A DNA stretch of 64,000 bases from Malania oleifera (taxonomy: Eukaryota; Streptophyta; Magnoliopsida; Santalales; Ximeniaceae). This document shows positions 35,852-47,166 of this stretch, one piece after another. The first letter of the stretch is position 1. Every line of letters begins with the position of its first letter. The stretch lies in the NCBI RefSeq assembly GCF_029873635.1, contig NC_080421.1, forward strand, positions 3,720,001 to 3,784,000, read 5' to 3'. Made by a program: the position numbers and the translations under genes. The notes under the pieces were generated by a model. The model had not been told where the DNA came from. It worked only from the letters and a program-made list of their open reading frames with translations, and did not search any database.

Positions 35852-37596
35852 TGTCACGCCCCTAACCCGGAAATGGGACCCGGGGGTGAATTTAAGAACC
35901 TAACCTATTTCTGTATCAATTAAAAACATACATGATACATCATACAAAGAGGATCCGACCCCGTGGGGTATACGGATGCCCTATATACATACATATAACC
36001 ATCCATACTATCCAGAATACGCATCGGAATATGGTCTTCTATACAATAACAATATCATACCAGAGTCTATTCTATACATGCTAGGATACACATTCCTATA
36101 ATACAAACGTACCCCAGGTGTCTACAAAAACATCCCGACAACCTGCATACCAAAACTCATACCTAAAAGGTACTAGCAGTAGCTACGACACCCATTGCTT
36201 CCTGACGCTAGGATGTTACTTATCGCTACCTGTAGGCCTTGAAAAATATTGTACGTACGTTCAGGGTGAGACACCTCTCAGTAAGGTAGAAAGCAGTTTA
36301 TATCAATGTGTGGCATACCAGTGTTATTTTACATATGTCATAACACTATACATACGATACAGTTTGAAACAATTCATACAGTTTCATATTTTTCCATACA
36401 GTTCCAATATTTTCACAAAAATCATTCCAGTTCATACGACACCCAACATACATACATACATACATACATACATACGGTCAGTATCGTCACACTAGTTCGC
36501 AACTACACTAGGTCACCTCGTCCCACATCGATTACATTGCTACATACGCAACTACACTGCGACGATCAAGGCCCAATGGTGAATCCATTGCATCATACGC
36601 AACTACACAAGGTCACCTAGTCTCACAGCGGTTATGTTTCTACACATGCAACTGCAAAGATCTACAATTCAGACCCAATAGTGAATCCATTACTACATAC
36701 GCAACTACACAAGGTCACCTAGTCTCACCCTGATTACCTTGCCATGTGACAACTACGCTGCGACGACCCAGACCCACTGTGAATCCATTGCTACAAATGG
36801 TGTAGATCACACCTTCGGTGACCAGTCGAACCATACTGGTGATATTTCACACCCTGGATATAGAGCCAGCCACTCTCGGCGTACGGTAATCAGCCGCCAC
36901 TAGCCAATTTCACAAAACCTGAAACATTTTGGGAACTCGCGTCCCTATACATTTCAGCGTACAGTAATAAACCGCCACATAGTTGTTTCACAAATATCTG
37001 GAACAACATACATACATTCATACGTACCACACTTATTTGGTTTACGGAAAATCATATCGTTTACAATTCCAAGTATATAGTTTATGCAAATATGGATTAC
37101 GATCACCTCAATAATACAGTTTTAAACAAGACAAGCGGTTTTCCAACCAAAGTAGAGAAGATACCCGAAATCCCCAATTTTCTTGAAAAACTGTAACCCG
37201 AAAATCTCGCATCTTTACCTGATAGATTTTCCCAAATAAGTAGTCAAAACATACATATGATCGTAGCTTACAAGCTTACCGTTCTTGATTTCAAAAATGG
37301 ACTGATATAAATAGAATCTCCTTACCTTAACCCGAAATCCACTACGAACTCTACGGTCCTCAAAACTACGAACCGAGACTCCGAAATCTACAAACCACAA
37401 TACTAAACATACTTACAATTTGTACTACTATACATATACCGAATTAGAAATGAAAACCGAGCCTTACCTCGATTTTGGCCTGAAACCCGAAAATGCTCGA
37501 ATCAAGATTTCGATCTTGTAGAAATGTAGAGAATCCTTCGCTGATCCTTGCTATCACTTTAGATTTGTAAATCCGGTGACAAATGGTGAAGGAATT

Positions 37597-37637
<41 letters not shown>

Positions 37638-37648
37638 CGAAATCCTAA

Positions 37649-37679
<31 letters not shown>

Positions 37680-37994
37680 AACTTATCCAAGAGGAAACCC
37701 AAATATCTCTTTTATAGACCTTTGACCCAAGGGATTTCGTCAACGAATTGGTCTTCTCGTCGATGAAGTCTTCACAAAATTTGTTGACGAACCGGTGGCC
37801 TCGTCGACGAACCCTGATATTTCCAATTTTTACCACCTCTCGGCTTTTTCTCGTTGACGAGGCTCTGAATTTCATCGACGAGAAGTCCACTAACTTCATC
37901 AACGAATTATGGCCTTGTCGACGAAGTCTACAGAATTCCCGTTTTACCCCTCTTTTACATACTTAACCTGTACAATACATATTCGGGTTCTTAT
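35852..37994 (-). mobile_element. Solo LTR of the S3 family, inverted, unit 2 only
   Basis: The 2,143-bp element starts TGTCACGCCCCTAACCC and ends TTCGGGTTCTTAT. Flanks AGTTA (35847-35851) and AGTCA (37995-37999) form a near-perfect 5-bp duplication, and unit 1 has the empty site near 10645. Its reverse complement matches the two pieces of S3 through the TATAAAAGAG, (CT)n, TTCGAGCATTTTCGGGTTTC and CTTACTGAGAGGTGTCTCACCCTGAA modules. It carries CATA repeats at 36447-36475, a roughly 115-bp tandem repeat and CGTCGACG palindromes (37735-37925). Confidence 0.9.
36490..36805. repeat. Roughly 115-bp tandem repeat in the inverted S3-family LTR
   Basis: Two to three imperfect units contain GCAACTACAC(A/T)AGGTCACCTAG, CAGACCCAATAGTGAATCCA and related phrases. 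S3 itself has about one unit here, split by G1. Confidence 0.75.
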
Positions 37995-38756
37995 AGTCAT
38001 GTATCATTATTTGGAAATATGTTATATGTTATCAGAACCTGGTTGACTTGGTTTAGTCTTTCATAAAGCACGGTGTCGTAACTATATGATCACGATCATG
38101 TTTATGTTAGTGTTACCGCTTGTCGTACGGGGCAGTAAGAGATCAGCATTCAATGTGGTTTATTGTAGCGCAGTGTCCCTCTAGTGTCCGGACCAAGAGG
38201 GGCAAACTCATCATACTTACAGAATTATGTTGATCTAGCATGGTCGACCAGCCATTGCTAAGTCTTGCATTCGGACCGCACAACCTAGTCATGTAGGGGT
38301 AAGATATGACACCAGCCAGCTAACCATCCAAGATGTTTTCTATGTACAGTTATATGAGATGATTTATGTGTATAGAAATTCAGTATGTTATACCATAATA
38401 TGATAGAACATGTTTCTCTTAGATATGATACAAACAGTTTTATCAAGTATGTTTATGTACTATTATATGTATAATACGAAAATACTCATGTTGCCACACA
38501 CTGATATTAGTTTATTTCCCTTACTGAGAGGTGTCTCACCCCAAATTATATAAACATTTCAGGAGCCTTAGATTGAAGAGCAAATAGAGTTTCGTAGCAT
38601 TAGAATTCAGCTGTTCTACCATATTTGAAGGGTAAGTCTATTGCTAGGGAGACGGATTTTTGGGTGACGACCCTACGACTTGTTTTTGGATATTTTGGGT
38701 TGTGTGTAATCATATGAGGGATGTAGTAAACTCTAGTATTGTGTTAAATGGTAATT

Positions 38757-38795
<39 letters not shown>

Positions 38796-38954
38796 ATTAC
38801 CTTTCATGCTGCTTAGGTATCAGTATTGTATTTCAGGTATACCCCTGGTACCGTTGGGTTCAAGTGGATTATGATTTTCCAGGATTATTATATAGAATAC
38901 TATTATGGAAAAGGAAAAAAAAAATTGGTAAAATAAGCAGGTCGTTACCAAATT

Positions 38955-40112
38955 CTACAGTTTTATATTCCAACAACAATAGGAGCACGACGAAGTCAAA
39001 GCATATAGAAATCAAGTTCCTAGTTGTTAAAGAAAGTGTTCAGAGTGGTCAGTTGTCTATAGAGGACATTAGTACAAACTCCATGGTTGCGGATCCGCTT
39101 ACTAAGGGATTGCCACCCAGATAGTTTCGTGAGCACACTACTCATAAGGGTGTCATATTTCTAGATGATGTTCAGTTTTAGTGGGAGTTTGTAATTTGTG
39201 CATATTTTTTTTTCGATATAGACATGTTTTTTAGTTATTCCCGTTTATGGATTAATTTGAGGTTATTTTCTACAGAAATAAAGTTTGGTTTTCACACTTT
39301 GATTTATGTTATAGTTTGATCTCACTAAGGTTTAAGGTGGACAGTTTGGAAATAGGCATGTTAAGATCACATTACATGAAATTTCCATGCTACACATCCA
39401 CATCATAATCCATGTCATTCAGTTGTATTGGCATATGCGACTATTGATGGGTCGAGTTACGAATATTGTAACACGCTTTGATCCTATGTTAGTTTAATTG
39501 ATGGACGAGATTGGTTATAGATACATTTTGACATGGCAGCAAAGTTGAGCTCATTTGGTTATTTTTTGCAATACATAATTATGAGGTTACACATATAGCC
39601 CAAGTGGGAGATTGTTAGATTAAAATTCAATTATAGGCATTTATGTGAAACAATTATGTGTTGTGGAATCTCTAAGAAGGAAATGCCCTATTTAAAAGTG
39701 ATCGGTTATTTTGGATTATAATGGGCTTTAATGTATCCGAAACGATTGTGGACCTTTAATGTATAGATACTTTAATGGTTATTTCTGTTTATTATGATGG
39801 GTGAAAACGGAAATACACATATATGACCAACGGTTATATATATATAGTGGTTATAGTTTCCAGATCACAAGAACGGTTCTATAATTTTTCTTTTGTCATC
39901 CCATCGCCAAAAGAGAATACAGAGAATGCAAAAGAAATTCTCTGAACATTACGTGTTGATTTGGAAGACCATCCGCACGACTTGAGACATCTTGGAACGT
40001 TATGGATGGTACGTTTCCGCATTCAATTTAATGTTCTTGATGATTTGACATGACTGATTCTGGCATGATGATGGTTCTCATCAATTAAAGAAATACTCTT
40101 TAAGTTCTTACA
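38955..40112 (+). mobile_element. 3' end of a Copia element (unit 2)
   Basis: The counterpart of 11629-12793. The RNase H tail ends with LTKGLPPR at 39122, the polypurine tract is AAGTGGGAGAT before 39613, and the LTR starts TGTTAGATT at 39613. The LTR end at about 40112 is tentative. Old and broken. Confidence 0.75.
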
Positions 40113-40511
40113 TTATATACTAATAATTCTTGTTCCTATCAAATAAAAATGTGGGGGAAGCATTCTTTGATCTTGTGTTGAGTTTTCCATGTAAGGTTCC
40201 AAATTTTTTTAAAAATAATTGTTTTTAAATAAATTCAATATATAATATCAAAAGGGATTACTAGGTCAATATATCTAATTAAGTATGATTTTAGACAAAT
40301 AATAATACAATTTAGGCAATTTTCAAATGATGATTATTCATTTTAATTAAATTATCACATTGACATTCATGACTGAAGTGCATTTAAATAAATTATAATA
40401 AAATTAGATAATTTAAAATAAAATTACTCAATACATTGATGGTGTAAGTGACTTCAATCGTAGCTATACAACATATTATATGAATGGTTTCTGATCAAGT
40501 GAGGAGAAGAA
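40113..40511. other. AT-rich spacer between the Copia LTR and the TRIM-like pair (unit 2)
   Basis: No gene seen. It matches 12794-12986 joined to 14839-15043 in unit 1 and shows the empty target (AATAATACAATTT near 40305) of the Tat-like solo LTR. Confidence 0.7.
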
Positions 40512-40679
40512 TATTTAGAATTTCACTGGTGAGTTTGTGCCACATTAGGAAAATATAGTGGATAATGAGTACTTGTATACATGGTTAGGTCCAATAACCA
40601 ATAGAATTAAGTTTTTTGGTCATCCTGGTGCTGACCCATGGGTATCAAGCTCACCATAATGATGCTTCTAGCGCTAACA
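40512..40679 (+). mobile_element. TRIM-like LTR, plus orientation (unit 2)
   Basis: Counterpart of 15044-15211, ending GCGCTAACA and followed by TGGTATCGGAG. Confidence 0.65.
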
Positions 40680-40748
40680 AGTGGTATCGGAGTTGACTTT
40701 TGCAATTTCACTCGCCTGGATTTACAGACCGTTGGCTTTGATTCCATT

Positions 40749-42853
40749 TATTAGCATCATGGGAATCTTTGTGCTAGGTAGACTTGATACATTAAATGAG
40801 CACCAACTTGACCCAAAAGTTTAAGTCAATTGGGTATTGAGCCAAATTATGTATATAAGCACTCATCATGTAATGACTCGAAGAATAATGGTATTTAAAT
40901 ATTAAAGAGAGAGGAAAATGGAAATATAAAAAAGGGCGACAAGGGTGCGTTTCGTCAACGAGAAGATACCGAAAGACTATTTTTCCCAACTCAGAATTCT
41001 TCGTCGATGAGGTCAAGTAACCAATTCGTCGACGAAGGCCAGTGTATAAATTGGCCCAACCTTCATTTTATGGATGAAAATCTTGCGAGAATTTCTCTCT
41101 CTCTCCTCACTTCTTCCCTTCTACCATCTCTCTAATATTTCGGGCCGGATTCTCGCTGGTTCAACGATCTGAAGCCATCACGACGCTCCTGGGAAAGTTT
41201 TCTGCAAACCTACTACAGTGAATTTTCGGTGGAGCTACTTTGGAAGTCATCCCTGGTTTAAGGTAAGACTTTTTATTCAAATTTTGGTGTTTCCATAATT
41301 ATGTGAAATATTGTACATGAAGAAATACTGAAGTTTAGTTCTGAGAGATATTGATTTCAGGGTGTTGAACAAGGAACCTTGCGGGTGCCGGACGAGTGTA
41401 TTTTAGGGGGGGTTTCTTTTCAGAAATCAGGTAAGAGAATAAAATAAAACAGTCATTTTTTCATGAAAATACTGTTAAATTACTAGTAGATTTATGTTCA
41501 GAAAGCATGTATTATATTTGAATATCATTAAGAAAATGTTTATTTGGGAAAAATACTACTATTATATTGAAATGTATGTATTAGTATAAAATGCTAGAAA
41601 ATATGACTTTAGTGTAGAATAAAGGTCTCATTCAGCATTGTATGGTATGAATATTATTTTATGTGAAAAGTATTATGTTAAGGCAATTTTATAGATAAAG
41701 TATGTTTTCAGAAATTACGGAATAATGCAACACATTACGATTTTACAATACATGATAAATAACATGTTTACTCAAATTATTATTTATGAAATGTTCGGCG
41801 CAAGGCTGTGATTGATGGTCGGCGCAAGGCCGTATTTATGAAATGTTCGGCACAAGGCCGCAAATATGAAAGTAATCGGCGCAAGGCCGTATGTATTAAT
41901 GTTATTTCAGAAAATGCTATCAATATTTTTACGTTAAATTGTATATTATCATGTGTTATATATTATCAGAACCCGGAGGATAGTTCAGTTCAGTTTCAGG
42001 AGCACGGTACCATAGTTATACATATCAAATTATTATGTTTCAGACTTGTACTAACCGCCCCTGCTTGTAGAGAGGATGGGAGATGGATAATTGATGTGAC
42101 TTTCAGTGTAGAGTTGTAGACGTCCACCTGATAGTTCTGACTAGGGTGTGGCAAGGCCCATCGTACTTACAAATATTTTTGAATCGATAGTGGTCGGCCA
42201 ACCATTTTTGGGTCCCATCTTCGGGCTGCACAACCCATCATGGGGGGTAATACATGATATCAACTAACTATTCATTCTGAATAAATTTTCAGTATTATTA
42301 GCTATAATAGAAAGTTCATGAACAGTACGATTTATTAGAAATATGAAAGTATATGTTTATATAGTTATTACATGATTAATGTTTTATAGTATGCAAAATG
42401 TACTGTATAACTATATTAGCATTAAATATTTATATTGTCACACAACTGTATTTAGTTTATTTTTTCTTACTAAGAGGTGTCTCATCCCAGCTTAAATAAT
42501 TTTCAGGAAAACGAGAAAGACCGGTAGAGCGAAGCCATCGTTGAGTTAGTTGTACTACCCCGCTGGGAGCCTAGAAATATTTTTTGATATTTTTGGGGAT
42601 TATATATGAATACAGTACTATTATGGATTGTAGTTGACTCTCGTATTATGTATTTTATGATTTGATGGATATAATTTATATTTATTACTGTTTAGGTTTC
42701 TACTGTATATGACAAGTGTGTGTCCCCGTTACCTACGGGTTCGAGTTGACTTTGTGATATGCGTTTAATTATATGATAAGTAAGTAGGTCGTTACTCATC
42801 ATCCACTCTATTTTTTTCAATGTAGGACAAACACGCAAGTGAAATTCTCAATA
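40749..42853 (-). mobile_element. TRIM-like LTR, minus orientation, interrupted by L2 (unit 2)
   Basis: Counterpart of 15281-17507. Together with 40512-40679 it forms the same inverted, inward-facing pair, here 69 bp apart. Confidence 0.62.
40869..42796 (+). mobile_element. Solo LTR L2 (unit 2)
   Basis: The 1,928-bp counterpart of 15401-17451, flanked by the same CATCA duplication (40864-40868 and 42797-42801), so one ancestral insertion was copied. It ends GGTCGTTACT. By eye this stretch differs more from unit 1 than the AT-rich flank does. Confidence 0.9.
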
Positions 42854-43555
42854 ATCTCCCTATCACTTGTGAGTTCCAATTGGTCTCCCTTAAATGGAAA
42901 CCATCTCCTACATGGAAGCACACCTAATTTTCCAACAGTTGCTCAAGTGGGTTTTACCCTTATTACATGAATTTTGACTTCCCTGATTTGATTCGGCTTG
43001 CTTCCAAGGTTCATCCCTTTTATTGCAAATATTCAATTGATTCTCCAGGGTTTTTTCAACACCAATTGTCAATTCCTTATTTAATCGTTAGTGATGTGCT
43101 TGTAAGGACATCAACAATTATTCCAGCATTATCACTGTCAAATCTTTGGACTCTTCAATTGAGGTAACTATGTTCTCGTACCTAATCGTGAGGTCTGAAG
43201 AATTTTGTCCATAATATATAAGACACGACCTAGAAATTTTTTATAGTACGGACTTAGAAATTTTTTACATGACTTCTAAAACAAGGAATTAAAAAAAAAA
43301 TACGTACATTGATGTCTAATATTCCAATACTTCTGTTCATATTTGTTGCCTTTGAAAATAAATGTAAATAAATATTTTAATGAAAAAAAAATATCCTCAA
43401 TTTATCTAAAATTTTTCTTTATTTTAAAAAATTTTAGTAGAGCAAATATGTAGATCCATTCACTTATGTATACTAATTTGTTAAGACTATTTTTAAAATA
43501 TTAATTTAAAAGATAGAAAAATTGAGATATGAAAGATTCACTCCTAACTATTTGT
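42854..43555. other. Unclassified flank, end of unit 2
   Basis: Collinear with 17508-18375 without hAT2. It contains a stretch of about 110 bp (43262-43380) absent from unit 1 and the empty site of S3. No credible gene. Confidence 0.55.
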
Positions 43556-44152
43556 AGATGGAATAACATTATAAACAAATTTGAGCATTTTTATTTTTAT
43601 TTTTTATATTTTTTATAAAAAAATAAAAGAGAATATAAAATAAAATTAATAATAATTAATATTAAAAATTTTTGTCAAAATTTATAAAATTTTTATTTTA
43701 ATAAAAGATTACGTCTTTTTATTAGAATTCAAGAAATGTGATATTCAAAAATCAACTCATTTTTAATTTTGCACCGAACCATCATTTCTATTGAGACGAA
43801 GCGATTCCTTAATGAAAAGAACAACCCCCTCGCGAGAGGCGGTGCACTGTCTCCGTAGCAGGACGGCTTCGTAACAAAGACCCATTTTTAAAATAATTAC
43901 GAGGTCTGGACACGTGGCGGTCACGGGCCATCAAGGAAGGAATCCGACGGGGCGGATTCGAAGCAACGCGGGAGAGTGCTGGTGTGGGTCCGGAGTCCGG
44001 ACACCTGCCCATTCCTCGCTCATCGCCCCTCTATATAATGAACCGTCCGGACTAGTCCCGACTCCATTATAAACATTTTCCTTTCTCAACTGAAACTAAT
44101 CCGATTTTTCTATTGACGAGACAGAGTGAGGGAGAGCTAGACTGGGCGAGTG
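43556..44152 (+). promoter_or_regulatory. HIPP3 promoter and 5' leader
   Basis: Matches the HIPP2 promoter closely, including the G-box/ABRE CACGTGGC (43911-43918) and TATATAAT (44032-44039). It continues directly from the end of unit 2 without the S3 insertion, so it shows the ancestral junction between units. A short stretch present before the HIPP2 G-box (about 29912-29935) is missing here. Confidence 0.75.
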
Positions 44153-45404
44153 ATGGGTGCTCTGGATCATCTCTCGGAGTTCTTCGATTGCTCCCATGTC
44201 GGTTCCAAGCACAGAAGGCGGAAGCAACTGCAGGTACTGTACACTGCTTCTCTGATGTCTTCTTGCTTCTACCTATCTTCTTCACTCGTCTTCTTTTCAT
44301 TTTCAAATTTAAAAAAAAAAAGAAGGCACGCCGTAAATTGAGTCATATGGTAGCTTACATCTGTTCTCAGTTCGTGAAGTAGCCAGGCCTGCGCCTACTC
44401 TTCGCTTGAATCGTTCGGTCCAGCTATTTCATGATAATCGTGCTGGATCTGTGTTCTTCTCTTTTCTCAAAAATTTCGTTACTATTTTCGAAAAATAATT
44501 TCTTTCTCTTGAAAGAGCGGAGCCAGTTCCCAGTTCCAAGTTCCGAGCTTAGAGCTCCGCAACTGAGCGCCAGCCCCGTCGGGAAACACGTGGTCGGCTT
44601 CCGTTGGTCTTGGCGAACTGTTAAAATAACGGGACTAGCCCGTCTTTTCTTGCGAATTTTGGAATAGTTGCGTAGCTCCTTAACTAGATAGGTAAGATAG
44701 TAATTTGACTACCCACTTCTTTCCTCGCGAAGGAGAAAAGTATCGCTTGCTATTGATTTCCTTTTCTCTGGGAAATCGTAGTATCGTACCACAGAAGATC
44801 CTAACTCTTTTTGAATCGTATTGGACCGTTTTTGACGTGGCAGAATTTCATTGGCTCAGTTAATTCGTAGTGTCTGTAGTATCCTGAAGTTCCCAACGGC
44901 CAACACCAAATCAGTGCTTGTTATTCCTCGGTTCCAACCACTTTGGTTTTGTCCGCCTTTGAGGCCGCATCCCACTTTTGATTTTTGATTTTTGCTGTGA
45001 TGTGATTTTTGTTTGATCAGACGGTGGAGATAAGGGTGAGGATAGACTGCGAAGGATGCGAGCGGAAGGTGAGGCGGGCGGTGGAGGGGATGAAAGGTGT
45101 GAAGCAGGTGGAGGTGGAGCGCAAGCAGAACAAGCTGACCGTCGTGGGATACGTGGAGCCGGCCAAGGTGGTGGCACGCGTCTGCCATCGGACGGGCAAG
45201 AAGGCGGAGCTCTGGCCCTACGTGCCATACGAAGTCGTCGCCCACCCCTACGCACCCGGGGTGTACGATAAGAAGGCCCCCCCGGGGTACGTGCGGAACT
45301 CGTACGACCCACACGTGGCGCAGCTTGCGCGCGCCAGCTCAGCCGAAGTGCGGTACACCACGGCGTTCAGCGACGAGAACCCCAGCGCTTGTGCTATCAT
45401 GTGA
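44153..45404 (+). CDS. HIPP26: HIPP26-like heavy-metal-associated isoprenylated protein, copy 3 (exons 44153-44233 and 45021-45404)
   Basis: Two exons with a 787-bp GT...AG intron (44234-45020) encode 154 residues. The protein differs from copy 2 at four positions by direct comparison: A16V, Q58E, P61R and A115P. The CEGC metal site (C37, C40), the ELWPYVPYEVVAHPYAPGVY block and the CAIM farnesylation box are unchanged. P61R adds a positive charge in the middle of the HMA domain. A115P gives KKAPPGYVRN, the form also found in HIPP27-like proteins, so it is unlikely to harm folding. Function is inferred as for copy 2: a membrane-associated metal-binding protein linked to stress responses. Promoter, splice sites and frame are intact, so it is probably expressed. 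Confidence 0.95.
44234..45020 (+). other. Intron 1 of HIPP3
   Basis: Begins GTACTG, ends GATCAG and is nearly identical to the HIPP2 intron. Its first part reads CTTCTCTGATGTC, which is the sequence found right at the Copia edge in copy 1. Confidence 0.92.
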
Positions 45405-45720
45405 TCGCGCATACGGGTAAAAAAAATGATAGGAGGGAGATATTGGGCACATAATTTGTAATAGTGATATGACTTCAAAATTAAATATTACTTGATACCA
45501 TGATTTTGAAAATTAAATTAGTGCAGATCTGAAAATGCCACCGATCGAACTGATGATGATGTCATAATATATTTGTATATATTTATAATTATAATGAAAA
45601 ATATAAATTCATAATATATTTAGCTTTAGGAATTGTTTATTATTATTTGTTTTATTTTTTTTTACTTTTTAAATTTTTAGATTTTGATTTATGAAACTAC
45701 CCTTCAAGTAAATAAGTTTT
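45405..45720. other. HIPP3 3' flank and end of homology between units
   Basis: Matches the flanks after HIPP1 and HIPP2 until about 45720 (ACCCTTCAAGTAAATAAG) and then diverges completely. It contains a private stretch of about 60 bp (near 45523-45583) with GCAGATCTGAAAATGCC that the other two copies lack, probably in the 3' untranslated region. Confidence 0.65.
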
Positions 45721-46551
45721 ATGAAACTATGCCGATGTCAGTATAGATTTCACTTAGTGTTTTTATATTTGGTATCACCATTTCATTTTTTTCAATCAAA
45801 TGTAAAATCTAACTTACCATTTCATAATTAATGAAAATAAACTGTCATATCTCCATATTCATATCAAATTTGTCCTTTTAAAATTTCACAGTAATCCAAT
45901 TATATACATAAATCTATAAATTAGTATTACACCACATACTCACAATATCATATTATAACAATTTCAACAAATTCATATACGATTATTTGTTAATTAATCT
46001 CATGCCACACACTTATACGTTAAAATTTTCTTTTAAGTAATTCGCCGGAAAAAAGTGCTTATTTCCAAAATTTGGGTTGATTGTTTTTTGAAAATTCTAT
46101 TTAATTTTAAACATGCAGTTTGTTTTTTTTAAATGGAGGTGCACGAACCACCCTCCTGATTATTTCCAAATATGTATAACACTCAAAAATGATAATTTCA
46201 TACGCCCAAATTATACAGAAATTCAAATACGGTGTATACATATAGTATACTCAGATTTAATCGGTTCAAAATCTTTAAAAAAAACTGACATAATGTATTC
46301 TCCTTACCTATTTATTGAAAATATACCCGCGAGAAACCCAACACGATCCCTACAACATTCGCACAAATCCCTGTATTCGCACACCCTAGTTTAATTAATT
46401 CAACCTTGAGATAGTTACTATCCTAACATCCCTAGGCTCACACGCCCTTGTTAACCAATTGAATTCTAAAAAAAACGCGGGTATGATTCACTTCTATATC
46501 CAATTTTAATTTCTAACATATTTAAAAATATCAACATGATCAAATTCCCGC

Positions 46552-46790
46552 AATTTAATATAATTCTAAAATATTCTCAAAGATCTAATTTAATAAAATC
46601 CCAACAATTTAACTTAATTCCAAAATACTCCTAAAAAATCTAATATAATCCAATCCTACAGTTTAATTTAATCTCAGGAATATTTCTAAAAATCTAATGT
46701 AATTCAATCCTACAATTTAATTTAATTTGAGGAATATTTTCAAAAATGTAATATAATTCTAATATAATACAATACTACAATTTAATCGAT
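46552..46790. repeat. Degenerate AT-rich tandem repeat, about 54-bp unit
   Basis: Four to five imperfect units of the form ATTTAATTTAAT...ATATTTCTAAAAATCTAAT...CAATCCTACA. Confidence 0.7.
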
Positions 46791-47139
46791 TAATTTTTTT
46801 TAAAAAAAATAACAAACATAATTTGTACTCCTCACCTTAGACTTGGAGTAGTGCCTAGGATCCCCAAATAAAAAATCTGCTCCGATTAAATTAACGAGGA
46901 TCAACCCTAGAATCCCATGGTGGTGTTTGTTTTTCGATTCGGCTAACGGATGAAGAAATAATCTAGAGAGAGAGTGGAAGGGCATGAGGAGAAAGAGAGC
47001 AAATTCGATTGGGGGGGGGGGGTCTCTGGAAATGGGATTGTAAATTGGAATCTCGAGAGAAAGCTTAAATCTTAAGCTTTCAATTCTTAGACTTACTTTT
47101 TTGGAATACTATTCCTTTTGTTTGTTTAATTAATTAATT

Positions 47140-47166
47140 AAATATAATAATAATAATAATAATAAT
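47140..47166. repeat. (TAA)n microsatellite
   Basis: A run of TAATAATAA triplets just upstream of the LTR-internal linker at 47221. Confidence 0.85.

Larger units (their letters stand above)
34666..38949 (+). mobile_element. Solo LTR L1 (unit 2), carrying a nested solo LTR
   Basis: Collinear with 9424-11623. Flanks are AAATC (34661-34665) and AAATT (38950-38954). It carries CGTCGACG palindromes (34755-34920), TATAAATA (34928), (CT)n (34977-35011), CAGGGTGTTGAACGGGGAACC (35258), CCTTACTGAGAGGTGTCTC (38518) and (AT)n (38759-38792). Solo LTR 35852-37994 interrupts it. Without that insert it is about 2,136 bp. Confidence 0.88.

Noticed and set aside
42967-43167. 66-codon frame starting MNFDFPDLIRL
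   Set aside because: Not preserved in the unit-1 copy and not similar to anything I know. I treat it as chance.
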